A stretch of 64,000 bases of DNA from Pomphorhynchus laevis (Eukaryota > Acanthocephala > Palaeacanthocephala > Echinorhynchida > Pomphorhynchidae): NCBI GenBank assembly GCA_012934845.2, contig WNNJ02000808.1, forward strand, positions 181,424 to 245,423, in the 5' to 3' direction. Under the pieces are notes generated by a model that did no database searches, was not told the origin of the DNA, and was given only the letters and a program-made list of their open reading frames with translations. Position 1 is the stretch's first letter; each line of letters begins with the position of its first letter. Positions 32,180-43,588 of the stretch are shown here, piece after piece. A program made the translations under genes and the position numbers.

Positions 32180-34500
32180 CTATTATAAATCTATTAATGT
32201 ATTATATTTTATATTATAAGGTATGCATGAATGCTCATGCAAAAATGTATCTTGTAAATTTAAATATGCTATCTTTACGACATAAATTAAAAATAGTTTT
32301 AGTTGATGTAATATACCTTCTTTATAAGATAAGATAAAGATTTTCTTAAATAATCCTTTATCATCAATATTAGTTTTATTAAGAATAATGTTACCTAAAT
32401 AAATTTGTTCACTTGTTGAATAAAAATTATTAGAATTAAATACACATATATCATCAATATATCGAAACATATATTTCATATCTTTATATAATTTAGATTT
32501 AAGTTTTTACACAGTTATGAACAAATTCATATTCTATAAAGCTTAAAAATAAGTCAGCTATAATTGGGCTACTATTACCTCCCATTGGAACACCTTTTAT
32601 TTGTCTAAATATAGATGTATCTACCTTTAAATAATTTTAGATTTATTGTGTACATAGTTGTAAAGAAATTCATATTATATTAAGCTTTAAAATAAGTCAG
32701 CTATAATAGATCAACTATTACCTTCTATTGGAACATATTTTACTTGTCGGAATATAGGTACCCCTATTTTTAAATAACCTTGATTTATCAAAATATTTAA
32801 TGCTTCTATTTTTCAATTTTATCCATATATTTATATTTGTTTGATGGGTAAATTTTTGTTAGATAAGAGTTATAGTTGCTATAAAGTTCAACCTTAAATA
32901 TAAGCTTAATTAATTTTTCTAATGCATCTTTAATATCTGCTAAATCTAGATTTGTATAAAGCGTACTAAAATCGTACGTATTTATATTCTGAAAATTTAT
33001 TCCTTTTGTGTGTTCAAAAATTCTTTTGTGGAATTATGACTGCAATAGTGTTTTATACTCGTATTAATTTCGAGTATATAGTATTTTATATATAGTATTT
33101 TATATCAGTATTAATTTCGATTACCCTACAATATATCTTGAAGTGTGCTTTAATTACTTCAAGTATTTTATTTATAAAAACATAAAGGGGTCCTATTTAT
33201 ACATTTAAAATCATTACATATGTACCATTATTTATGAACTAATCAACCTTTATACCTTTAATATAATATAGGTATAGTTTTATTATCTGATCCAACCTTT
33301 ATACCCTTTTTATCCATTATAGAACAGTGACTTGTAATAATTGTTTCTAAACTCAACTCACTACGTTCATATGTTGTGTTTATATTTAAATCATTATAAT
33401 TAACCTCTTTCATTAGTATATCATAATAAAGCTTTTTGCATATGAAGACAAAGTTATTACTAGCTTTATCAATAGTTGTTATTATATAGTTATCCTTTAA
33501 TTTAGTAAGTTCTTTATACATATCTTTATTAATTTTATCTTTCCTTTTATAATTGTTTGTTATTTTCATTTTATTTTTAATTTTATCAAATATATAATCT
33601 TTCCAAATTTTTATCTTAGATATATTCGAGCTTTCACTATTAATCAGCTTACTAAAGTAATCATTTAAGTTATTATATAACGAATTGTAAATTTTATTTT
33701 TGTCGTTGTTATTATTTAATCTATATTTATACCCTTTTGATAGCAGCTTTCTTAATTCACAATTTTCAATTAATTCTAGATTATGGGTACATATATGTTC
33801 ATTTATTTTATCAAAACTAAGACTTTTACAATTGCATTCTGTTTCCATTACGTTTCTAATATTATCGTTACATATTGATTTTAATTCTTTATTATAATTA
33901 CAAATTTTTCGTCCTAATGGTGGTAGGAGTTTATACCTTATTTTAGGAATATATTTACTTAAATCTGACCCTATTATTTCTTTACTTTTAGAATTATTTA
34001 AAAGTCCGGCTATATTTATGTTATCTATACATTTATTAATGAAGTTTATGGTTAATGTATATTTTCTATTGTTATTATTAACATTTATTGTACGATTATA
34101 GTATTTTATATTACAATAACTGTCTATTATACAACTTAGCCTATCATAAGTCGTTAATTAATTTTTGATTTATTGAACATATGATATCTTTAGAAAAACT
34201 TCTTATATTTACATAAAGATCTTTTAGCTTATTATCACTTAAAAGTTGTTTTAACATTTCTAATTGTTCATTTATATACATATCTTTTTTAATATTTTTA
34301 ACTCTATTTTTCCTATTCCTTTTATCACCATGACTTCTTGGTTTGCGTTTAACCGGATTATTATAATATAGTTGTTTATTATGTACTATACTACTTCTGC
34401 CAATTCCTTGTACCACGTCATTCAATCCTAATGGGTACATGGAATTAAGCGTTTTAATCCAAAAATCTTCTTTTTCTAATAGTTTTTGATTTAATGTTGA
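32180..34500 (-). mobile_element. Penelope-like element, reverse transcriptase gene, broken
   Basis: Minus-strand pieces in order: an N-terminal part (about 34440-34144), a segment with PKIRYKLLPPLGRKICNYNK (about 33930), a cysteine-bearing segment with KLLSKGYKYRL and DKASNNFVFICKK (33848-33258), YDFSTLYTNLDLADI (about 32950), GVPMGGNSSPIIADL (about 32560) and FRYIDDIC (32470). These are the RT blocks of Penelope-like elements, not of LINEs. No GIY-YIG nuclease domain is recognisable downstream. The copy is broken in several places and looks old. It is AT-rich like its surroundings and lies between same-orientation repeat units at 30.96-31.07 and 35.16-35.64 kb. Confidence 0.75.
32515..32790. 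repeat. Tandem duplication within the Penelope-like gene
   Basis: About 130 bases at 32515-32640, covering the GVPMGG block, recur at about 32640-32790 with roughly 80% similarity. The duplication is old, because the two copies have drifted apart. Confidence 0.55.
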
Positions 34501-34856
34501 ATTATTTTATTCCATATGTTCTAATAAATAAATAATTTATAGTTTTTTTTCATGTCCTATTAATCTCATATTTTAAAATAATATAAATATACAATATAAA
34601 TATCTATTTATATGCCAATGAGGGTTAAAATTGCTTAATAATTTATATTGTTTTTAGAGGGATAATAGTGCAATAATAGTTATTATTCATCAAATAAACT
34701 ATTTCTTTTTATAGAAAATTTCTTATAATCATAAAATTATGTTTACTATTTAATTATTATTTAAATTTAATATTAAATTAATTATAATTCAAATTAAATA
34801 ATTTTAAAATTTTTTATACCATAAATTTATAGATAAGCTTAAAAAAGATTTATTTT

Positions 34857-34905
34857 AACGTGGCAAATGCGTGCCAGCGCACGCTTACATGACCACAAAA
34901 ATGTT
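34857..34905 (-). mobile_element. Orphan L2-type LINE tail
   Basis: On the minus strand: GTGGTCATGTAAGCGTGCG, hairpin GCGTGC/GCACGC (34869-34884), GCATTTGCCACGTTAAA. No RT sequence precedes it, so this is a minimal 3' remnant only about 50 bases long. Its hairpin is base-identical to the one at 1077-1092. Confidence 0.75.
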
Positions 34906-35009
34906 TGTAAATTTTTTTACATTAAAAAATAAGTAAATTATTCTATTCTCGAAAATTCAATAAATTCTTTGTAATTATTGATTTAACAGGAAAGAGTTTA
35001 ATAAAGTTT

Positions 35010-35075
35010 GTATATGAAGACAAAGTTATTACTAACTTTATCTATAGTTGTTATTATATAGTTATATTTTATTAC
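35010..35075 (-). repeat. Second copy of a Penelope RT segment
   Basis: About 65 bases match 33425-33490 in the Penelope-like gene (GAAGACAAAGTTATTACTA and onward), with a few changes. Neighbouring AT-rich stretches at 34740-34800 and 35085-35150 are also repeated, as are 34930-35000 and 35770-35840. The area is a patchwork of element fragments. Confidence 0.55.
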
Positions 35076-35159
35076 ATTTAATAATTATATTCAATATTTA
35101 ATTATCCTTCAAATTTTATATTGAATTAATTGTAATTCAAATTGAATAATGATATTCAA

Positions 35160-35640
35160 ATTTTTGGCTGCATAATCAATGGCTGCACAGGGATATCAAT
35201 TTAAAATTATTAAACAAACTATCAATGACTAGTTTGAAAATAGCAATCATTTGCAAAAGTAGGTAGATTTTTAAATTGATACTAGCACCTTCCTCTACCA
35301 ACGCTGATTTAACTTGGAATCAGAAATGATTTCAATCAAATTTGCAAAATGGAATAATAAAGTCTTTCATTCAATCTAATTGCCAAAAAAGCAGACTAGT
35401 GATCGTCAGCCGACATTAAAAAGGCCCAACGTGAAACGTAGGATTAGTAGTTATGATGCGATCCACCGATATTGATATGTAGCGTACTTCTGTTGACTTA
35501 AAGATATGAAATTTAAATGTAAAAATTTAAATGCCGTCAAAAGTCTGTCTTTTAAAATTTTATCATCAATGTCTTTCAAAAGTCATCAAAATTTCAATGG
35601 TAACAATGACTGCACAGGTATATCAACTTAAAATTTCAAT
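35160..35640 (-). repeat. Penelope-type terminal repeat unit, upstream copy
   Basis: On the minus strand it matches the full unit between 29.9 and 30.4 kb: a GTGCAG-CATTG start, GTACGCTACAT, CATC, CCTACGTTTCACGTTGGGCC, TGAAATCATTTCTGATTCC, GTTAAATCAGCGTTGG. It lies upstream of the Penelope-like gene in the same orientation as the reversed copy downstream (30962-31071), as expected for pseudo-LTRs. Confidence 0.65.
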
Positions 35641-36229
35641 TTTCGTTATTCGATGACTTTTATATTTAATATTCCTCAAATAAACTGTTACTTTTTGAAT
35701 TATATTTACATTTTAATTATCTTTTAAATTTTAAATATAAGCTTAAATATTTGCAAAGTTTTTGACAGTAAACAAATTATTTAATTCTCGAAAATTCAAT
35801 AAATTCTTTGTAATTATTGCTTTAGCAATATAGAGAGAGTTTATAAAGTTTTTAAAGTTTTATTAACAGCTTGGTAATAGTAAACACATAGCGTATATGT
35901 GTTGTCCTACGATTACTGTCAGACATCGAATAATTGAGTATTTTTAATAAGGTAATCATTTATTAATAAAGAAATTAGTTTATATAGTCCAATGATACGT
36001 TCGATCAGCTTATCAATTGTTCAGGGCGTTTAAACATAGAGAGTAATAGAAAAAGAATTATTGTTCACAAATTTTCGACTATTGCAATAGTCCTTTTCAA
36101 GTGTTATGTTTTGACATGATATGCTTTGAATTATTAATTAATTAATAATTATTTTATTAAAATATTCCTGTTTAATAAATAATTAAGATAGTGAACAATC
36201 GATGAACAATCATAGTGAACAATCATATT

Positions 36230-38486
36230 TCAAGTATAATGTTGAATATATATGTTGTGTATATCTGACCCCACCTTCGCGTCTTGCTTTGCCTTCTTAA
36301 TTGTATATATCTGATCCTGCTCTATCTGACCACTTCCTTGTTACCTGTTATCTCCCTTTGTGAAAAATCAATGTTCCAGCAAAAAGTATCTCGCGTCCTT
36401 GGAAATTCCTCGATTTTTCACTTCTTCGCTCTCAGTTAATAAAATATATATCCTTCTATCTACCAATCCCCCAATTAATTATGTACCCTCTTTAACAATG
36501 TATTTTACTCTATCCTCGATTAAATTCTTCCCATAAAAACTTTGTTCAATCACGTAACTATCGTGCAACATGGTTCGATTCTGAGTGTGTGACTTCAAAA
36601 CGCCTCCTGCGTCGTTCTTTACAGAACTTATCATCGGTATCTCAGATTATTTTCAGCACTTGACTCCTCCGTTTATCGTAAGCAATTCCTTGCTTTTCGT
36701 CTTTCGCATAGGCAAGGTTCTGCGTTCTAAGGCACATAGTTTTTGGCGAAACAAACTAAATTCCGCTAACGACTCTCTAACTAAATGTAAAACTATCAAT
36801 TATCTACTTTCTGATTCATCAGTCATCTTCACTCTTGATCATTCTCAATTCTCCGATTCCCTAATTTCAAAAACTATTTCTCTAATCGATTCGATCATAG
36901 TCCTTCCACAAACTTCTTGTATCCCGTCTATTCGAATCTCTGAGCCCTTTTATCTACTTGCGGTATCTAAAGATGAGGTATCTTGCCTTCTTATTTCGTT
37001 AACTTGTAGGTCCTCTCCTGCCAATCTCATCCCTACTCGAATTCTCAAATTGTTGTCAACAGACTTCACACCTTTCCTTACCAGCCTCTTTAACTCGTCA
37101 ATCCGGAATCCAATATTTCCTGTTCTTTGGAAAACGATCATTGTTCGTCCCCTATTAAAAAAAGCCATATCTTGACCCCTCTTTTCCTTTATCTTATCGA
37201 CCAATATAAATTCTACTAACCTTATCCAGTAATCTTGAACACCTTGTCTTAGATCAGATCAACAAGTATCTCTCTTCTTCGCAGCTCTACCCTTCTTTTC
37301 AATCTGCATTCCGCTCAAATCATTCCACCGAACTAGTATGACATAAAGTATTTTCTTATCTTCTCTCCGCTCGAGACAAAGGACTTTGTAGTGTGATAAT
37401 ATCGCTTGATCTTTCATCTGCATTCGACATTGTCGATCACAAAATCCTTCTTTCTCGTATTCGCTATCATTATGGATTCTTTTCGTCTACCTTGGCTTGG
37501 TTCTCTTCGTATCTCTCTGATCGATCATTTTCCGTCTATTTTAATCCAATGTGTTCTCCTTTATCTTATCATACTTGTGGCACACCTCAAGGTTTAGTAC
37601 GTGGCCCTATTCTCTTTACCCTGTTTCTTGGAGATTTATCTTTTAGACCTAATAAATTCTACTTCATAGTAATGCTGTACGCTGATGATATACTTCTTTA
37701 TTCTCACTCGTCTCCTTATTTCTTAAGCCAACTTTTCATATCCTCGTCGAATTGTCTTCGTGCTCTATCAGAACATCTACTTCTTTGCGCATGTCCCTTA
37801 ATCCTACCAAATCTAAAGTGTTATGAATTTTACCCTCATTCGCTTCTGTATTACTCTCTTCTTTGTATCTTCAGACCACAATTATTTCTGCTGTAGATAA
37901 ACTATTATTTCTAGTCGTTCACTTCGACAATAATCTGAATATCGATCACTTCATTCGTGATAAAACTAGGTCTTCAAATATTCTTCTCCGTGATATTCGT
38001 CTCGTCAGAAATTCTGTAGGTTTTAGATCATCTAAATCTCTTATCTCATCCATTCTTTTCTCGCGTATTGATTACTGTTTTAGCATTCTAGTCTTCTCTT
38101 CAAAGTCATCCCTTAAACATCTTCAGCGCCTCATTCACACTGCTGTTTGCATCCTCTTTCGACTGCGTAAATACGATCATATCTCCTCATATTTATCAAA
38201 ACTTGGATGGCTAAGTATTGAACATAGCGCTTGTTTTCGTCTACTTTGTCTAACTTATCGACTTCTCCATTGTAATTCTCCTTCTTATCTCTATCTGCCT
38301 ATGCTATGTGAATCTCGCTCTCTTTCTACTCACATACGTTCCTGTGCTTCTCTTCTGCTACATGTACATATTCACTCAACTAACTTCGGCCGTCGATCTC
38401 TACATATCGCTGCTCCTCTACTTTAGAATTCCCTACCTGATCACCTTCGATCTTCATCCGAAGATCGATGTCCACATTTCTCACCA
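36230..38486 (+). pseudogene. L2-type LINE ORF2, endonuclease end to carboxy region, broken
   Basis: From about 36310 the plus strand reads LSDHFLVTCYLPL, then a linker with NYRATWFDSECVTSKRLLRR (36560-36610), RT start (LWKTIIVRPLLKK, 37120), IISLDLSSAFDIVDHKILLS (block A, 37393), PQGLVRGPILFTLFLGDLSF (block B), VMLYADDILLYSHSS (catalytic, 37670), thumb and carboxy parts to about 38420. Frames change at least three times. The 3' end is cut near 38486, where another L2-type copy starts. It is a third subfamily, distinct from the 1-1045 and 4.2-kb copies. Confidence 0.8.
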
Positions 38487-38903
38487 CCTTGTTTAACTCG
38501 TCCATCCGCAGTCGTATATTTCCATCACACTGGAAATCCGCCATCGTTCGTCTCCTCGTTAAGAAACAATCGCTGGACCTCTCATTTCCTTCTAGCTATC
38601 GCCTTATTTCACTCATCCCTACTCTTTCCAAGCTCGTATAGCGCCTTATCCTAACACATATCAACGTTTATCTATCTTCATCTAATCTGTACCATCTTTA
38701 CCAATCCGCTTTCCGCTCTAATCACTCCACAGAAATCGCATGCATGAAAGTATACAACAACATTCTCATTTCTCGTAACAAGGCTCTATATAGCGTTCTT
38801 ATCTCCCTCGACCTCTTCTCCGCATTCGACATTGTCGACGACTCCGTCCTCCTTTCTCGCCTTTGTTATGATTACGGATTTTCTTCCTCCCCCGTAGCAT
38901 GGT

Positions 38904-39893
38904 TTGCCTTATATCAATCCGACCGTTCCTTTCGCGTCTGTTCTAATTCATCATCATCCCCTCCCATCCCTTTTTTGCGGGGTCCCACAAGGTTCTGTCC
39001 TGGGTCCCCAGCTTTTCTCTCTTCTGCTTGGCGATCTCTCTCCGTTTATCAAACCTTACTCTTTTAACGTCATGCAATACGGCGATGACATCCTCATCAA
39101 TGCTCATGCACCCGCACATCGCATACACGATATCGGCATTTCTGCCTCCAACTGTCTTTCTTCTATCTTCAAACGTCTCTCCAATCTCCATCTCGTTCTA
39201 AACCCCGACAAGTCTAAAATAATGTGGATCCTCCCCCGTAAACCAAACATATCTCCTCCCACTGTATCTTTTGCCTCATCGATTATCCACATAGTCCACA
39301 ATCTCACTTTCTTAGGCTTTCATTTTGATGATCACCTTTCTCTTAAACCCTTCGTCCGTGACAAGGTCCGCTCGTCTAACTTAATTCTCCGTGATATCCG
39401 CCGTATCCGGCCCGTTATCGACTTCCGTTCTTGTATGTCTCTTCTTTCATCGCTTCTTTTCCCTAAAATCGATTACTGCCTTAGCCTTTTCGCCAATTCT
39501 CAAAAATCTATAATCCTACCCTTACAACGAATAATCAACATCGCCGTTCGAGTGCTCTTTCGTCTCCGTCGCTTCAAACACACATCCACATATTTTGCCC
39601 AACTCTCCTGGCCCACCATCCACATCCGCATCAAACTCCGCCTTCTTCTCTTAACTTTTCGTCTCACCGCTATCGGTTCCCCATCGTTCATCAACCTATA
39701 TTTCTTAGACGACACTCGCCCCACCTCGCTATCGCTGCGTTCCCGTCATACCCTCTTACTCCACGTTCCCAATTACTCCAACAACTATGGTCTCCGATCC
39801 TTCCTCGTCGCCGCCTCACTCGCCTGGAATCAACTCCCTCTCGACGTCCGCCGCGCTCCCTCCTTTATCACATTCAAACACCTCCTCCGTTAA
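38904..39893 (+). CDS. L2-type LINE reverse transcriptase carboxy half, 329 residues
   Basis: One open frame with CGVPQGSVLGPQLFSLLLGD, MQYGDDILINAHAPAH (YADD changed to YGDD), NPDKSKIMWILPRKPN, LPLQRIINIAVRVLFRLRRF and WNQLPLDVRRAPSF; it ends HLLR where the sister has LRSHLLDT. The start codon is only the first in frame after the frameshift. A few percent of bases differ from 158-1045. YGDD is used by some reverse transcriptases, so loss of activity is not certain. Confidence 0.8.
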   Translation: MPYINPTVPFASVLIHHHPLPSLFCGVPQGSVLGPQLFSLLLGDLSPFIKPYSFNVMQYGDDILINAHAPAHRIHDIGISASNCLSSIFKRLSNLHLVLNPDKSKIMWILPRKPNISPPTVSFASSIIHIVHNLTFLGFHFDDHLSLKPFVRDKVRSSNLILRDIRRIRPVIDFRSCMSLLSSLLFPKIDYCLSLFANSQKSIILPLQRIINIAVRVLFRLRRFKHTSTYFAQLSWPTIHIRIKLRLLLLTFRLTAIGSPSFINLYFLDDTRPTSLSLRSRHTLLLHVPNYSNNYGLRSFLVAASLAWNQLPLDVRRAPSFITFKHLLR

Positions 39894-39939
39894 CACCTTC
39901 TCGAATGATTTACATTTTTGTTTTGTTGTGGTCATGTAA

Positions 39940-39951
39940 GTGCACTGGCAC
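39940..39951 (+). other. L2-type tail hairpin, shortened
   Basis: GTGC/GCAC around ACTG. A two-base loss relative to 1077-1092 shortens the lower stem; the flanks (GGTCATGTAA, GCATTTGC) are kept. Confidence 0.5.
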
Positions 39952-40014
39952 GCATTTGCTACGTAAAAATAAATCTCTTTTTTTAAACGAATATTTTTTT
40001 TCAATCTGTTTCGC

Positions 40015-40070
40015 TTTTGTGGGCTTGTAAGCACACAGTCTGTGTGCATTTGCCATATTAAAAAACTTTT
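40015..40070 (+). mobile_element. Second L2-type tail directly behind the first, with compensated hairpin
   Basis: GTGGGCTTGTAA, then GCACACA/TGTGTGC (40031-40047, seven pairs, loop GTC), then GCATTTGCCATATTAAA. It belongs to another subfamily, and the stem bases differ from the usual GCGTGC/GCACGC while pairing is kept. No coding sequence accompanies it. Confidence 0.65.
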
Positions 40071-40930
40071 TATAATATCTATCATTATAATATCGATAAT
40101 TACCTGCTTTTAGGAAAAGTGCTAGATAGTGGCATAATATTATAAATTTAAATTTTGATATCAGTAATTTTATTTTTCCAACGTAGTTTATGCTATCCAC
40201 TAATCTTTACCACTGAATTATTAAACACTATAGATATCACTCTAGTTAAAACTTACCGGTAACCTTTGTGTTATCATCACTAAAACATTCAGTATCCGCC
40301 ATGCACCTAATTTACTATTTCCGATACACGATTGTCGATAATCATGGCGTAAGGTGTTTAATAAAGCTTTGCTTTTGTTTTGATGATCGCACACTTAAAG
40401 ACTAAACAAGAATGGATCACGTTGAAATAAGTGGCTCACCTGAACCCGCTCTCTCAGCAACCTTTGGGCTCGTTTTAGATCTGGAATTGCTTTCCTCCGA
40501 AAAATTTAACTTAACCAAATCATACCCGACAACTGATTCATCTAAATGATGAAAACCCAGGTATTATACACAATGGTTATAGTTTTTGAAATGACCACTA
40601 TCTCTTTATATTTTTGCGTTTCGCAGTGTTGTCATAATAGAATAACTATTTGTAATTTCAAAGTATAAAGTATATTGAATGGATTAGATTGCATTTTAAT
40701 CTCAAAATGTCTGAATTTTACAGACAACATCGTTTCACCACCTCGTTTTTGATACCAGTGTTGTGTAATTATTAGCGTATAACTCAAGATGTTGAGATTG
40801 TAGATAAGGAGTAGTCATGATACAAACCAGTAATTGTGTATAAACGACGAGCGTAAGGTTTATTTTTGAATTATAATCGTCCGGTTTACATCTGTATTCC
40901 AATCATATTAACAACTCTTGGACCCCGCGA
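40071..40930. other. Unique-looking intergenic DNA, one short frame
   Basis: This stretch is less AT-rich than most of the window and shows no repeat I recognise. A 45-codon frame at 40412-40549 (+) starts MDHVEISGSPEPALSATFGL and has balanced composition, but has no known homologue in my memory and no visible splice signals inside. It might be a first exon, a small peptide gene or chance. Confidence 0.3.
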
Positions 40931-41000
40931 GACTGCAAAATGAGTATCACTAATAAGGTCACTTCATCTTGATAATAATTGTTCCTTAATTTACATATAA
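40931..41000 (+). repeat. Direct repeat flanking LINE D, left
   Basis: About 65-70 bases (CACTAATAAGGTCACTTC and onward to TTGATAATAATTGTTCCTTAATTT) recur at 44848-44917 with roughly 85% identity, bracketing LINE D. A long, aged target duplication is likely. Alternatively the right copy is part of the LINE 5' end. Confidence 0.55.
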
Positions 41001-41198
41001 TAAGGATTTTATTAACAACTATATAACCGATAAGAAAAAAAGATAACTAACTATCTAAAAAAGCGAGACAATAAAGAATAAGTTTCCAAAAAAGATCGCT
41101 CTTCGTCGTCTTCATTCATCATGGCCTCAGGTCCGGCGGGATCTGAGCCCCACAGCCAATCCAACACGCCGCCCTTCGACTGAACCACCCGGGGTCAT

Positions 41199-42486
41199 TC
41201 ACCCCCCCCGAAGAGTCCAATCGGAGCGGACTATGCTGGGTAAACGCGAGATGAGCAGCTTGAGAAACCTTAGCCTTTGCTCTGGGGGACGTCCTCTAGA
41301 AAAGAAGACTAATCCCGAGATAGCCCAGGTGCCCCAGAGGCGCACCTGGGTTTTCCCTATTAATGACAGATGCTGGGCCCGTTTCAGGGCCCACCTAGCT
41401 CTCTTCAGGATACGTTTAAGTCTATCCAGGTCGGCTTTCGCCGACCAGTTCACCGTAATGGTGAACCCCAGGTATTTTACTCGACTCGTGAAGACATGGA
41501 GGGGTTGATTTATCAAAATGGAGGAGAGAACAGAGAGTGCTAATCTCTTAAGCTTTTTCTTTGTTGCATTGGCGCCATGAAAGACCACCATCTGCGATTT
41601 GGCGGAGTTTAAAATAAGATTGGACTTGGGTAACTGGTCTTTTAATCTTAAAAAGAAACGGCTGATGTCCGAGACTATGTCTTTGCACCTGCGTCCAGGA
41701 AACAGGGCTGTGGTATCATCAGCGTATACCACTAGACATTGTTCGCGTTTAAATATTTTAAAGAGTTCAATGTATGCAGCAAGAAATAAGATAGGAGAGA
41801 GAGGGGAGCCTTGAGGCACACCTGTAATATGGTAGAACTGACGCGCATCAGGGTCGTCTTCATAAATGAATCGCTTGGTGTACAGCAGTATATCCACCCT
41901 GTTAACAATTCTCGCAGGCAACCCGAGGGATTTGAGAGAAGAGATAACAAATGGAATGAAAATGCGGTCAAATGCAGCGGGAAAATCAAGGAAAACAGCC
42001 ACAGCTAGCTGATGACTATTCTCCTGACAAAACTGATGCACTTCACCAACTGCTGAATAAACCGAGCGACCTTTGACAAACCCATAGAAACAAAGTGGGA
42101 TTAAATTACGCCTACTTAGATGAACGCGGATTCTACGCGCAAGCGCTTTTTCGTAGATCGAGACGAGGGAATTTTGAATCGAAATGGGCCGCAGGTCTTT
42201 AGGACAAGAGACCGGATACTTTTTTGGAATAAAAATTCTCTTGCTAATGTTGATGCCGGCCACGTCGGATGGGGTGGCTAATAGCATTGTGACGGCCACC
42301 TCCCTTCTTTGATCGGCCGTCAATAGCTGACAAACACGAGAAGAGAGTGGAGCGACGGATTTGGAGGTGCCCGGAAGAGGCCCCCAGGCGTTGAGAATAT
42401 CTGTGACAGATAAGTCTCTACTCCTGAAGTCTCCCCAGGACGGGATTGGTTGCGGAGATTGCGTGGCTCCATAGTTGTGTAGGGTT
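41199..42486 (-). CDS. LINE copy D reverse transcriptase
   Basis: Open frame of about 429 codons after the stop at 42487-42489. Blocks: TDILNAWGPLPGTSKSVAPL, KYPVSCPKDLRPISIQNSLV, ALARRIRVHLSRRNLIP, FYGFVKGRSVYSAVGEVHQF, VFLDFPAAFDRIF (block A), GVPQGSPLSPILFLAAYIEL (block B), VVYADDTTALF (catalytic YADD), VKYLGFTITVNWS and WAISGLVFFSRGRPPEQRLR. All catalytic residues are present. In the intact element this would be continuous with linker and endonuclease. It is the best-preserved RT of the window. Confidence 0.9.
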
Positions 42487-42489
42487 AGT

Positions 42490-43579
42490 TACTCCTCCAA
42501 AACTTGATCAAGGCCTATACTACCGATCCAGCCCAAAGCCCTATCCTTCCAACAAACAAACTTCTCCTTCTTGAATATCTTCCAAAAGGAAGACTGGGAT
42601 GGATTAAGGGAAGCAATGCTAACCTTATCTCTACCCAGTTGGAACCTATATCTAGTGCTCCAATATTCCTTCGAGAGAACTTGCCTGGCAGAAGCAGAGA
42701 GATTGGGGAGACGGAGCAAATATGATAAGGTCTTTAGTTTTGTCGGAGTTACCTGAAAATACGACCTTTATAGGTTGTAGAAAGCAATGCGGTGGCTTGA
42801 GAGGAGAGGTAGGAATTACATTTGGTTAAACGCTCATTACCAATTAGGGGGAAGCGTTGGATAGCAGCCTGAAAGAAAGCCACTCTGATAGGGTCAAAGT
42901 GGAATCTCCTTCGAAGCAGCGTATCCTCTTCTATCCGCCAGCGAATTAGATCATGAGAGGTGGACAGATGTTGCCGCGACTGCTCCGTACAGAAGGGTTT
43001 TAGCAACCACTTCTCATGGAGCAGTAATAAGTCGAGGAGTGAATTCGTTGATGTGCAATGAAAGGTGGGTGACGGTGGTTTATGAATAAGATAACCGTTC
43101 CTGGCTCTGCGGAGTACTGCATTAATCCAACGACCAGTTCTGTCGTTGAAGTCACCTAGTACCATGTCGTAACCGTTGTCGATAATTCTATCCAGGAGGT
43201 CACGGTTCTTGTGAATCTCTCCTGGACGGATGTAGACATTGGCTAGACTAAGGCGTTTACCGTTCTTACTGAGTGAAACTACTAAACAAGAAAGGGCTGG
43301 ACAAGAATAATTTAAAAGGAGGGAGGATCTTAAAGAGCATTTAACTAAGGTCAAGAGTCCTTGAGATGAAGATGAGTGAGGAGGGGTTATGTACGGAGTA
43401 TAGTGGGAACAAATGTGCTTAGGGATGAATCGAGTAATGTCCTGGGGGATACGGATAGACCGCGTCTCCTGAAGGACTATAACATCCGCATCTCTACCAG
43501 ATAAAAGTCTAAGGGAAAAAGCTCCTCCCGAATTCCACTGAAGAATATTCAGTGAAAAAAACTCTCGAGTACTCTGCAT
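42490..43579 (-). pseudogene. LINE copy D endonuclease and linker
   Basis: 43579-42749: MQSTREFFSLNILQWNSGGA, DADVIVLQETRSI (catalytic QE), SLANVYIRPGEIH, YDMVLGDFNDRTGRW (GDFN block), NSLLDLLLLHEKWLL, STSHDLIRW (catalytic SDH-type histidine). The frame then shifts by one near 42765 and the linker continues (LRLPNLSASARQVLSKEYWS, NPSQSSFWKIFKKEKFVCWK) to a TAA at 42487-42489. The nuclease domain itself looks whole, with the catalytic blocks in place. The start Met lies a few bases after the ORF1 stop. Confidence 0.85.
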
Positions 43580-43588
43580 TGTGTTAGG

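Larger units (their letters stand above)
38487..39985 (+). mobile_element. L2-type LINE copy, 5'-truncated, young
   Basis: Starts in the RT linker (LFNSSIRSRIFPSHWKSAIV), passes SAFRSNHSTEIACMKVYNNI and LISLDLFSAFDIVDDSVLLS (38744-39067), and continues after a 2-base deletion near 38970 in the frame 38904-39893. The sequence from 38880 on is nearly identical to 1-1110. A tail follows with the hairpin at 39940-39951 and an A/T end. The catalytic motif reads QYGDDILI where its sister has QYADDILI, so the RT active site is changed. Confidence 0.85.

Noticed and set aside
40412-40549. 45-residue frame as a confident gene
   Set aside because: Composition is fair, but there is no homologue I recognise and no splice or promoter evidence; kept only as a remark in the intergenic entry.
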